DNA from: Rebecca billardiae RCC1528
Lineage: Eukaryota > Haptophyta
Length of the DNA stretch: 64,000 nt
Direction: 5' to 3'
Assembly: GCA_965240325.2 (NCBI GenBank)
Contig: OZ251228.1
Coordinates: 1,860,001-1,924,000 of the forward strand
Of this stretch, positions 39,778 through 47,813 are shown in pieces. The notes beneath the pieces are model-generated. The model searched no databases. It was given only the letters and a program-made list of their open reading frames with translations, and was not told the DNA's origin. Positions within the stretch are counted from its first letter, which is position 1. Every line of letters starts with the position of its first letter. The position numbers were made by a program, and so were the translations under genes.

Positions 39778-40852
39778 GCCGTTCGGCGCGCCTCCCTCGT
39801 CCGTGCCGCCACCACCGCCCTCGCTCCCTTCAGCCGCCCCCCCGACGCCTCCGCCTGGCCGCTACACACGCCGCCGCGCGCCCCACGCGATCGCACCGGG
39901 AAAGCCGCCGACGTGCCAGTTGGATCGTGACTGTCTGTTCGCGAGTCCAGACGATAGAGCATCACAACGCGTCGATCACACCCGCATTGGCTTTGATCGA
40001 ATCAGTTTGCAAAAGGGCTGAGCGGAATCTTGAATCAGAACTGCAATTATTGACCTTTACGCTCAGGCTGTCTAGGACACACTCAGCACACTTCTTTCAT
40101 CAATCAGAGAGCTTTAATCCTCGCAGATAGAGATGTCGAATCCCACCCGCATTGGGCCAAGAAGTCGCCACTAGGCCATTTGTGCTATTCAGCGAGGGAA
40201 TTGTCCTATTAGTATCTATGCCTGCACAAAGAGATTATTAATACGAGCAGGGGAATCGGATAGTACGAACGCAATCAAGCGTCATCAAGGGGGTTGAATG
40301 CCATTCACTAGCAACTCTCCCCCTGCTACAAGTACAAAATCCCCACCAGCATCACGCGCGCCATTATCTTTTTTGATTTTGCGGAGCACGTGCACCGCCC
40401 CCCCCGGCTTTCGCTCACGCTCAGACCTTTCGGGGGGGGCGTGCGCCATCATTATATTCGATCGATCTTTGATGTCGTCGTCAGTGACGTAACGACGACA
40501 TCAGCGCCGACAGCGCCGGGGTCCCCCCCCAGCAGTCATGCTCGTCCCGGATGGCACTAAGCCACTATAGCTTATTACAGGCAGTTAATAGTTTACTGCT
40601 AACAGTACGTCGTATAAACCGAAACGCGAGACGAGCGCGCGCGCTAGTCATCAGCGCAATTAATCGCCGATCGCCTGAGCGAGGGCCCGCTCTGAGGCGG
40701 TCCGCCCGCGAGGCCGTGCAAGTCCGTGCTCGTCTTTGGAGTCATGATCAGTCGTCTATAGATCGGATAATGACGGGCCCCGCGTAGATGACTGCTTCGC
40801 GGCTCATGCCGCCACCGGCGCTCTTTCCCCTGCTCGTACCACCCCCGGGGGC
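39778..40852. other. Intergenic, no supported gene
   Basis: The 5' part up to about 39870 repeats, imperfectly, a segment of the neighbouring fragment (a GGAGCGAGGGCG...GTGGTGG block). The rest is moderately AT-rich with poly-C and poly-G runs (40397-40440). From 40619 the sequence is part of the segment duplicated at 56732. Confidence 0.5.
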
Positions 40853-41919
40853 CTACCCCGCCTTCTTCGCCGCAGCCTCAAAGTTGGAGCGCACCCGGCC
40901 GAGCAGGTACTCGCCCGCCGTGATGGGCTCGTGCCCGTCAGACTCGATCACAGCGTCTCGGTCCGCCTGCATGAAGAAGGCGATGGAGTAGCGCGGCCTG
41001 GGCGGGGTCGCCTCCTCCTTGGTGGGCATGCGTACGCGGTGCAAGTTCGACAGCAGCCGCCCGTTCGACCAGCGGCCGAGCATGTCGCCGATGTTGACAG
41101 CGATGCCGCCCTCGACTGGGTCCACGCGGAGCCAGCCACCGCCCGCGCCGCCAGTCGCGCGCGGGTTGGCCGCGCACTCGAGGCCCTCGTTGCCCGGGCG
41201 CTGGAAGAGGAGGGTGACGCAGCACCAGTCCGTGTGCGGCCCCGCGCGCCAGTACCCCGCCGGCATCTCCTCCGGCTTCTCCACCGGCGGGTAGTGCAGC
41301 AGGCGCAGCGTGCACTGGCCCTGAGGGCCCCACAGCGTGTGCGAGCGCGCAAGCGTGCCGGCCGCGTTGGACGGGCAGGCGGAGGGCTCGAGGAGGGAGA
41401 GAACGCGGCAGCCGAGTGCGTGCGCCTGGTCCATCAGCGTGCGCACCGCCGGCTCGAGCTCCCCGGGGTGCGACGGCCAGCGCCCATCCATCGCGCCCTC
41501 ACGCGCCGTGATCTGCAGCGACTCCTTCTGATCTGCCGTGTTGGTCGACGGGCGCACCTGCGCCATGTACTCGTAGCCCACGTTGTGGTCTTTCATGAAC
41601 GGCGACTGAGTGGCCTTGATCTCGCGCGGCTGCGCGAAGAACCCCGCCGACGCCTCGAACGCCGCGTCGATCGTCTCCTTGGCGATGCCGTGGTGGACGA
41701 GCGAAAAGAAGCCGACCGAGCTGGCGGCATCGAACATCTCGCGGGAGCACGCCTCGTCGTCCTGTCGCATGTCGATGGTGGGGACGGCGCCCTCCGCCGC
41801 CTCCTTGGCCCCGAGGCCCGACGCCAGTAGCTCGCGCTCGATCGCCACCTCGGCGGGCTCGTCGTCGGGCATCCCGCCACGTCCGCAGCGCCCCTTCGCG
41901 CGAGGTACCAGACTTGGTC
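40619..41919 (-). repeat. Segmental duplication containing the 2OG-oxygenase gene, copy 1
   Basis: Matches 56732-58052 in the same orientation with only scattered substitutions and small indels, including the 3' flank (GATCGGATAATGACGGGCCC) and about 50 bp 5' of the start codon. Confidence 0.92.
40853..41872 (-). CDS. 2-oxoglutarate/Fe(II) dioxygenase (isopenicillin-N-synthase-like), copy 1
   Basis: From the ATG at 41872 (MPDDEPAEV) it encodes 339 residues. The N-terminal DIOX_N part has IDMRQDDEACSREMFDAASS and GFFSLVHHGI. The jelly-roll core holds the iron ligands in GPHTDWCCVTLL (His and Asp, equivalent to 214 and 216 of copy 2) and in NLHRVRMP (His 279), plus the 2-oxoglutarate arginine in RYSIAFF (R295, S297). 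All are intact, so it should be active. The substrate is unknown; related algal and plant enzymes hydroxylate small metabolites. Compared with copy 2 it lacks one Asn after residue 2 and has Thr and Met in place of Ala 89 and Val 94. The frame is open upstream, but only from a non-ATG codon. It is head-to-head with EsV-1-7 gene C, 227 bp away. Confidence 0.88.
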   Translation of the reverse strand: MPDDEPAEVAIERELLASGLGAKEAAEGAVPTIDMRQDDEACSREMFDAASSVGFFSLVHHGIAKETIDAAFEASAGFFAQPREIKATQSPFMKDHNVGYEYMAQVRPSTNTADQKESLQITAREGAMDGRWPSHPGELEPAVRTLMDQAHALGCRVLSLLEPSACPSNAAGTLARSHTLWGPQGQCTLRLLHYPPVEKPEEMPAGYWRAGPHTDWCCVTLLFQRPGNEGLECAANPRATGGAGGGWLRVDPVEGGIAVNIGDMLGRWSNGRLLSNLHRVRMPTKEEATPPRPRYSIAFFMQADRDAVIESDGHEPITAGEYLLGRVRSNFEAAAKKAG

Positions 41920-42099
41920 CAGGAAAATGTGACGATTCACCGAGTTCCCGCCTTCCCGGACGCAACTCCAGAGAGCGTCTGCGCACAAGGCTCGCGCTAG
42001 CCGGCCAGGTCGATTACACCGGCTGCACCAAGGGGCCTTCATTCGGCAAAGCCGGGCGACGCGCGCGCCAGCCGGTGCGCTACGCACAAGCTGGTCGGC
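41873..42099. promoter_or_regulatory. 227-bp divergent region with a frameshifted EsV-1-7 repeat and an empty insertion site
   Basis: Between the 2OG-oxygenase and EsV-1-7 gene C. It contains one full EsV-1-7 repeat (from about 42010) that is out of frame with gene C because GGCAAAGCC replaces GGCATGCC. The AACT at about 41965 matches the site that carries a 4.7-kb insertion in the duplicate at 58092-62774. Confidence 0.55.
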
Positions 42100-43311
42100 A
42101 TGGTCGACGTAATGAGCCCCAAGTGTGATCACACCGGCTGCACCAAGTGGCCTTCGTTCGGCATGCCGGGCGACGCGCGCGCCAGCCGGTGCGCCACGCA
42201 CAAGCTGGCCGGCATGGTCAACGTGGTGAGCCCCACGTGTGATCACACCGGCTGCACCAAGGGGCCTTCGTTCGGCATGCCGGGCGACGCGCGCGCCAGC
42301 CGGTGCGCTACGCACAAGCTGGCCGGCATGGTCGACATCAAGAACCCCAAGTGTGATCACGCGGGCTGCACCAAGCAGCCTTCGTTCGGCATGGCGGGCG
42401 ACGCGCGCGCCAGCCGGTGCGCTACGCACAAGCTGGCCGGCATGGTCGACGTGATGCACGTCAAGTGTGATCACGCGGGCTGCACCACACAGCCTAAATT
42501 CGGCATGCCGGGCGACACGCGCGCCAGCCGGTGCGCTACGCACAAGCTGGCCGGCATGGTCGACGTGAAGAACCCCAAGTGTGATCACGCGGGCTGCACC
42601 ACGCGGCCGTACTTCGGCATGCCGGGCGATACGCGCCCCAGCCGGTGCGCTACGCACAAGCTGGCCGGCATGGTGGACGTGGTGCACCCCAAGTGCGGTG
42701 AGGCCGGCTGTACCACACGGCCTTCGTTCGGCATGCCGGGCGACGCGCGCGCCAGCCGGTGCGCTACGCACAAGCTGGCCGGCATGGTCGACGTGAAGAG
42801 CCCCACGTGTGATCACGCGGGCTGCACCACACGGCCTTTGTTCGGCATGCTGGGCGACGCGCGCGCCAGCCGGTGCGGTACGCACAAGCTGGCAGGCATG
42901 CTTCCGCTGTCACGTGGCAACAGCAGCGTTCACGTGGCCAAGAGCTCGGCCTCCATGCACTCCCAGATCGGTCCCAGCAAACGTCCCCGGGCACAGCACT
43001 GCGTTGCCGATGGGCCTGCACGTGCTCTGCGCGCAAGGCCCAGCATTGCCCTGCTGCCTGCCAATGCAACAGGCTGGCCACAAGGCGAGGCGACTGTGTC
43101 TCCAATGCTGCTACCCATTGTCGTGGGCGAAGAATTCATCCCCTCTGGCTCGATGCAGCCGCAGGTCGTGGGTCACCTTCAGACTCAGGATCATCCAATG
43201 GCATCCGTGTCGGCGGTGCTCCCGCCAGAGGCGCCAGAGCTCCCTGTGGTTACTGTGGGTCAGATCGACTATACCACGCGCGCTGGTCAGCAGATTGACG
43301 AACTGATATGA
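42100..43311 (+). CDS. EsV-1-7 repeat protein C (7 repeats)
   Basis: From the ATG at 42100, 403 residues: seven C-x4-C-x16-C-x2-H-x12 units, the last six with KLAGMVDV-type linkers. In unit 6 CGEAGC replaces CDHAGC; unit 3 has GMAGDARAS. The tail after unit 7 differs from genes A and B: it starts LPLSRGNSSVHVAKSSASMH, has a basic patch SKRPRAQH that could be a nuclear signal, and ends in a Val/Pro-rich segment to DYTTRAGQQIDELI. Gene D at 62911 shares this tail type. Predicted metal-binding protein of unknown function. The stop lies only 36 bp before motif M2 and the right inverted arm. Confidence 0.85.
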   Translation: MVDVMSPKCDHTGCTKWPSFGMPGDARASRCATHKLAGMVNVVSPTCDHTGCTKGPSFGMPGDARASRCATHKLAGMVDIKNPKCDHAGCTKQPSFGMAGDARASRCATHKLAGMVDVMHVKCDHAGCTTQPKFGMPGDTRASRCATHKLAGMVDVKNPKCDHAGCTTRPYFGMPGDTRPSRCATHKLAGMVDVVHPKCGEAGCTTRPSFGMPGDARASRCATHKLAGMVDVKSPTCDHAGCTTRPLFGMLGDARASRCGTHKLAGMLPLSRGNSSVHVAKSSASMHSQIGPSKRPRAQHCVADGPARALRARPSIALLPANATGWPQGEATVSPMLLPIVVGEEFIPSGSMQPQVVGHLQTQDHPMASVSAVLPPEAPELPVVTVGQIDYTTRAGQQIDELI

Positions 43312-43339
43312 TGACGATTGCTGATTTTGCTGACGACAT

Positions 43340-44183
43340 CTATGAGGCCCGCGTTCCGCGGTCCTTTTCTGCATAGAATGAACGCAGTTGGGGGGCCCGC
43401 GGTGGCCGTGCAATCGCGGCTCTCCGCCGTAGTGGCAGTTCGCCAGTTGAAGTCGGTTATTCTGAGATGACGGAAGCTATTAGTCCGACCGTCGCCCTGC
43501 TTGCGCGACCGCGAGACTCATTCACACTTCACACAATCACAGCAGCGGACCTGAGACCGCACCCGGCACCGGTCGTCAAATCGGACGTAGTCCGTCTGAC
43601 AACTAGCTGCCAAATGTCCAACTGGCTGATCAACTCGGATCCGACCCGTCCGCGATCGTGCCATCGGCGGCATCGGACGTCCGTCTGACAACTATTACTA
43701 CGTCTACTAGTAGAGCTGCCAAACTGTCCAACTCTGGCTGATCAGCTCGGATCCGACCCGTCCGCGATCGTGCCGAGTGAGTCGTGCCGCGGAGCTCGGA
43801 GCCACTGAAGGAGTCGGGTGTGACAGCAGGGTGCTTTAGCGCTGCGGCCCGTGCCAGCCAACGACCAGACGTACTCTGGCCACTTGACCCGTTGCACGGG
43901 TGAGTGACCGTACGCCCTGCCTACCGCGCGCGCCGCGCGACTCGGGGTGATGGAGAGCGGATGGCGACAGCAGCAGCAGTCCTCATGAAGACGATGAAAC
44001 TGGCGGCACGGGTGCACGAGGTGGCAGGCGAAAGCGCGCCGACGAGACCGCATTTGACACACCTGAGCCGCACGCGCGTGCCGTCGCCGAGCGGCGAGCG
44101 CTGCCAAACGCGCAACTACCGCGCGCGCCACGACGGCGCGGCACTAGCTGATGCAGGCCGTACTGCCGGCACTGCTTCTGCCG
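43340..44183 (-). repeat. Large inverted repeat, right arm
   Basis: Reverse complement of 25328-26146, ending at TGCCGGCACTGCTTCTG. It contains motif M2 at its inner edge. A ~60-bp segment around GATCAGCTCGGATCCGACCC occurs twice within the arm, as it does in the left arm. Confidence 0.85.
43347..43404 (-). repeat. Motif M2, copy 4, inverted
   Basis: CCCGCGTTCCGCGGTCC to GTTGGGGGGCCCGCGGT; reverse complement of copy 1 with few changes. Confidence 0.7.
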
Positions 44184-44187
44184 CCTG

Positions 44188-44312
44188 CAGGGCGGAGCGC
44201 GTAGCGTGGAGCCCCGCCGGGGGCCCTCACTACGTTGTCAAAAAGATCTTTTGATCAAAGAAAAGGGGACGGGGGACGATTTTCAGGGCTGTTGGAGGGT
44301 GAGTTTTCGATT
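44188..44312 (+). repeat. Dispersed repeat R1, copy e (5' truncated)
   Basis: Starts inside the family at GCAGGGCGGAGCGCG, keeps the AAAAAGATCTTTTGATCAAA block and stops after GAGTTTTCGATT. It joins directly to the right inverted arm, whereas on the left side R1 copy b is 180 bp away from its arm. Confidence 0.75.
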
Positions 44313-44762
44313 AACGGCCCGATGTCGTGCGTCCCCAAGCGCATCAACGCGTTCCGCATGCCGAGCCGGTTCGCGTGCGCGTCCAGGAATCAGGATTTCT
44401 GATCCGACGATGTCTTGCGCGACCAGAGTGCGCGCGCGCCCGCGCCCCCGCGTTTGACAATTGACTGCGGTCGAGGGTGACCCACTGGTCATCGCGGGGA
44501 ACGATCGCCGGACCGCCCAGTGGTTCCGGAGTGGATCACTGTTGTCTGGTGCTGGGCGGAGTCCGGCCCCGGGCATTATACAATAATAACCAAATATGGC
44601 GCAGATATTCGTTTACTGACAACGAGTGACGGCCTTCGAGCTTTCTTATTACTCACGTCCGGGCGCGCCTATTTCGGCAATCGCGTCTTGTCGGAATAGA
44701 CAGCAATGTACGGAATGTACCCCTCAACCCTCATATATATATATATATATGTGCGGCCGTCA
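44313..44762. other. Intergenic spacer
   Basis: No coding or repeat feature recognised except a short (TA)n tract near 44733-44750, just past the SGNH gene stop. Confidence 0.5.
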
Positions 44763-45998
44763 TCACGCCGCGGCGCGCAATGCCAGCAGCTGCGGCCGCA
44801 GGCAGCGCAGCAGCCGGCGGTGGCCCTCCCCATTTGGGTGCAGCGCGTCAGGCATCAGCTCGCGGGCGACGATCGGGTCTTGCCACTCACGCGCGTCCTC
44901 GCCTGAGCCGCGCGCTTCGGCGCTCCCGCTGAACCGCCGGCGCTGCCGCTTGGCGACGAAGCTCCACGACGGGAAGAGCATCCGCTCGCCGTTGGGCGCG
45001 GCGCGTCGGAAGATGTGACCGCAGCTGGCGAGCGCAATGCGCCCGCCGTGCTGCGGCGGTGCGCTGACGGCGTCGGCAGCGGCGTCGGCGCGCATGGCCA
45101 CGCTGAGCTCGGCGACCACGCGCGCCAGCCCGCGGTTCGTCTCCTCCAGCACCGCCTCGAACGAGCGCATCGGCCGGCCGCCCTCGTCGCAGCGCGGAGG
45201 GCAGATGCGCTTCAGCACCGGTCTGTCATTGCGCGGCAGCAGGCTGTTCACCAGGACGGAGGCGCGGCTGTTGTGCAGCAGCCAGCTCGCGACGGCGCGC
45301 ACGCCGGCAATCGTCTCGTTCGCCGTGTGCCCCTGCCCGATGTTGTTCGTGCCGATGTGCAGGTTCACCACCGCGCGCGCGCGCCGCAGGCCGGGTGGCA
45401 GCTCTCCGTTCTGCAGCCGCCACAGCAGGTGCTGTGTCTGGTCGCCCGAGATGGCGAGGACGAGGGAGTGCGCGAACTCGGACGGGTCGAAGGCCGCCTG
45501 CAGCGCCTCGGGGGCGCCCTCGCACCGCGCGGCGGGCTGCCCCAGCTTCGTGCCCACGTAGCTCTCCGTGATCGAGTCCCCAATCATGAGCAGCGCACAC
45601 GGCGGCTCGGCAGCCGGACCGACAGCGCTCTTCTCGTGGAGCCGGTGCTCGGCGGCGGTCAGCTCGGCTTCGGCCTGACGCGCTAAGCGGATGTTGCGCC
45701 GGTGGGTCTGCCACCACGACAGGCAGAGGCCGCGCGTGTTCACCGTCACGTGCGTGCGCGGCGTTGGCGCCGTGGCGCGCTCGTGGCACTCGCCCTGCGA
45801 GGTGCACATGCGCACGTGCTTGTCGAATGGGCCGAGCGCGGCGCACGCGCGGTCCAGGTCCTCGTCATGCTGGGACGAAGCAACGGCGAGGGAGGCATTC
45901 GTCGGCGCCGCCGCGCCGAGCGCCAACGCGCCGACGACCGCCAGGCCGAGCAGGTGGGTGCACCTGCGCCGCGCGCCACGTGCAGCGTCCGCCATCAT
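44763..45998 (-). CDS. Secreted SGNH/GDSL-type hydrolase
   Basis: The first ATG in frame is at 45998 (MMADAARGARRR), giving 411 residues. A hydrophobic segment at 14-36 (THLLGLAVVGALALGAAAPT) is a likely signal peptide or anchor. The catalytic domain starts at ~133 with block I LLMIGDSITESYVG (nucleophile Ser142). Block II LAISGDQTQHLL has the oxyanion Gly185, block III NLHIGTNNIG has Asn218, and block V MPDALHPNGEGHR carries Asp384 and His387. This is a complete SGNH set, closest in spelling to the PAF-acetylhydrolase catalytic subunit type. It has an extended Cys-containing region before the domain and a basic insert at ~349-356. It probably removes acyl or acetyl groups from lipids or glycans outside the cytosol; the substrate is unknown. 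Divergent from the isochorismatase-like gene, with a foldback element between. Confidence 0.82.
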   Translation of the reverse strand: MMADAARGARRRCTHLLGLAVVGALALGAAAPTNASLAVASSQHDEDLDRACAALGPFDKHVRMCTSQGECHERATAPTPRTHVTVNTRGLCLSWWQTHRRNIRLARQAEAELTAAEHRLHEKSAVGPAAEPPCALLMIGDSITESYVGTKLGQPAARCEGAPEALQAAFDPSEFAHSLVLAISGDQTQHLLWRLQNGELPPGLRRARAVVNLHIGTNNIGQGHTANETIAGVRAVASWLLHNSRASVLVNSLLPRNDRPVLKRICPPRCDEGGRPMRSFEAVLEETNRGLARVVAELSVAMRADAAADAVSAPPQHGGRIALASCGHIFRRAAPNGERMLFPSWSFVAKRQRRRFSGSAEARGSGEDAREWQDPIVARELMPDALHPNGEGHRRLLRCLRPQLLALRAAA

Positions 45999-46160
45999 GC
46001 GCGAATGATGAGCAATCTTATTCAGCACATAGATGAGCTAGGCCGTTCATTCAGGGCCTGAGAACTAGAAAGTAGATAGATGACAGCAAGTATCCGTCTT
46101 TTTCAGGCCGCGCAGGCACCGCCAACCGGCGCGAGCGCGCTCCTCAGCAGTGCTTCTTCC

Positions 46161-47703
46161 CAATTTCATGCTCGGAAGTCCCACAGCGGGACTTCTCCGG
46201 GCCTGCGGTACTCGCCAGTGAAAACCTCCCGCGCCCCTCGAGATCATACGGAGTTGGCGGCGAGATCGCGCTCTTGCGGCGGGCGGCGGGCGGGAGCGCG
46301 CGCCGGCGCTCGCTCGCGCGCTCGCTGCCCGCAGCGCGCGCGTCAGGTCGTCGCGAGCGCTTGCGCACCGGCGCTAGGGCGCGTGCCACCTGCGCACGCC
46401 GCTGGTTCGCGCCTGCGCGCTCTGCTCCGCCGCTGCGGCGCTTGCGAGCGCTCGCCGTGTCCTGCGCTGGTTCCGGGCCGCGTCGAAAGCCTGGTTGTGC
46501 GGCCAGCCAAGTGTGGCGTTTGCGGCTTGGCGCGCGAGCGCGCGACGCAGCGGATGGCGCGTGTGAGCCGCCCGGCCAGCTACACTCGCCTCGTGCGCCG
46601 CGTGCCGACCGCGAGACCCAGATTCGACGCCGAGCGCTGCTCGGTCACGGTGAGACGGGTCGGCGCTCCGCATCGCAGAGCCGCGCGTGGTCGCGCAGAA
46701 GAGGCCGCGCGTGGCCGGCGCGGCCGCTGTGTGCCGTGGTCTAGACGTCAATTGCGTCCGCAGTAGGTGAGAACGCTTGCCTCGCCCAAGCGGTCACTCA
46801 TCTTCTGCCCGTACACAGCGCGTGACACGTGAGGTGGATTCCGGAAGGTGTCTCGAGGTCACGCCGTCACCGATCGTAGCCACATAAGCCCTTGCGTGGA
46901 AGAGCTGCGCTCACGGAGATCGTGCACGTGTCATCAGCGCGCTACCAGACCATAACCATCGAGTTCTTGAAGCCGTCTACCAATGGAGTAGGATGGATTT
47001 GTTCGAGCCCACTGCTGGCGGCACGAGATACGGCCCGGCACGCAGAGTCAGGTCAAGTCGCCCACTCGTGAGTGCGGCGTGACCGCTTGGGCAAGGCAAG
47101 CAACTGAGGACGCGATTGAAGTCTAGACCACGGCACACAGCGGCCGCGCCGGCCACGCGCGGCCTCTTCTGCGCGACCACGCGCGGCTCTGCGATGCGGA
47201 GCGCCGACCCGTCTCACCGTGACCGAGCAGCGCTCGGCGTCGAATCTGGGTCTCGCGGTCGGCACGCGGCGCACGAGGCGAGTGTAGCTGGCCGGGCGGC
47301 TCACACGCGCCATCCGCTGCGTCGCGCGCTCGCGCGCCAAGCCGCAAACGCCACACTTGGCTGGCCGCACAACCAGGCTTTCGACGCGGCCCGGAACCAG
47401 CGCAGGACACGGCGAGCGCTCGCAAGCGCCGCAGCGGCGGAGCAGAGCGCGCAGGCGCGAACCAGCGGCGTGCGCAGGTGGCACGCGCCCTAGCGCCGGT
47501 GCGCAAGCGCTCGCGACGACCTGACGCGCGCGCTGCGGGCAGCGAGCGCGCGAGCGAGCGCCGGCGCGCGCTCCCGCCCGCCGCCCGCCGCAAGAGCGCG
47601 ATCTCGCCGCCAACTCCGTATGATCTCGAGGGGCGCGGGAGGTTTTCACTGGCGAGTACCGCAGGCCCGGAGAAGTCCCGCTGTGGGACTTCCGAGCATG
47701 AAA
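46161..47703. mobile_element. 1.5-kb foldback (long inverted repeat) element
   Basis: The arms 46161-46797 and 47073-47703 are reverse complements, nearly identical over the outer ~580 bp and diverged inside. The outer ends read AATTTCATGCTCGGAAGTCC. The 7-bp TTCTTCC directly precedes (46154-46160) and follows (47704-47710) the pair, a likely target-site duplication. The 275-bp centre encodes nothing recognisable. It sits in the intergenic region between two divergent genes, and open frames within the arms occur as mirror pairs, so they are not called. Confidence 0.75.
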
Positions 47704-47813
47704 TTCTTCCACTGGGCGTGAGTCCCGGTGAACGGCAAACTCGATCGTCGAAGCAGCGGAAGTCTCGATCGCGCCTTTCTCCAGTCACTCCGCCGTCACG
47801 AGCGACGGCTGCG

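Noticed and set aside
42100-43000. Regular repeats resembling a CRISPR array
   Set aside because: Units are about 114 bp, contiguous, without spacers, and a multiple of three encoding a conserved Cys/His protein repeat; this is a coding array.
46274-47788. Paired 125-228-codon frames in the foldback element arms
   Set aside because: They appear as mirror copies in both arms simply because the arms are inverted repeats, and they are Arg/Ala low-complexity sequence.
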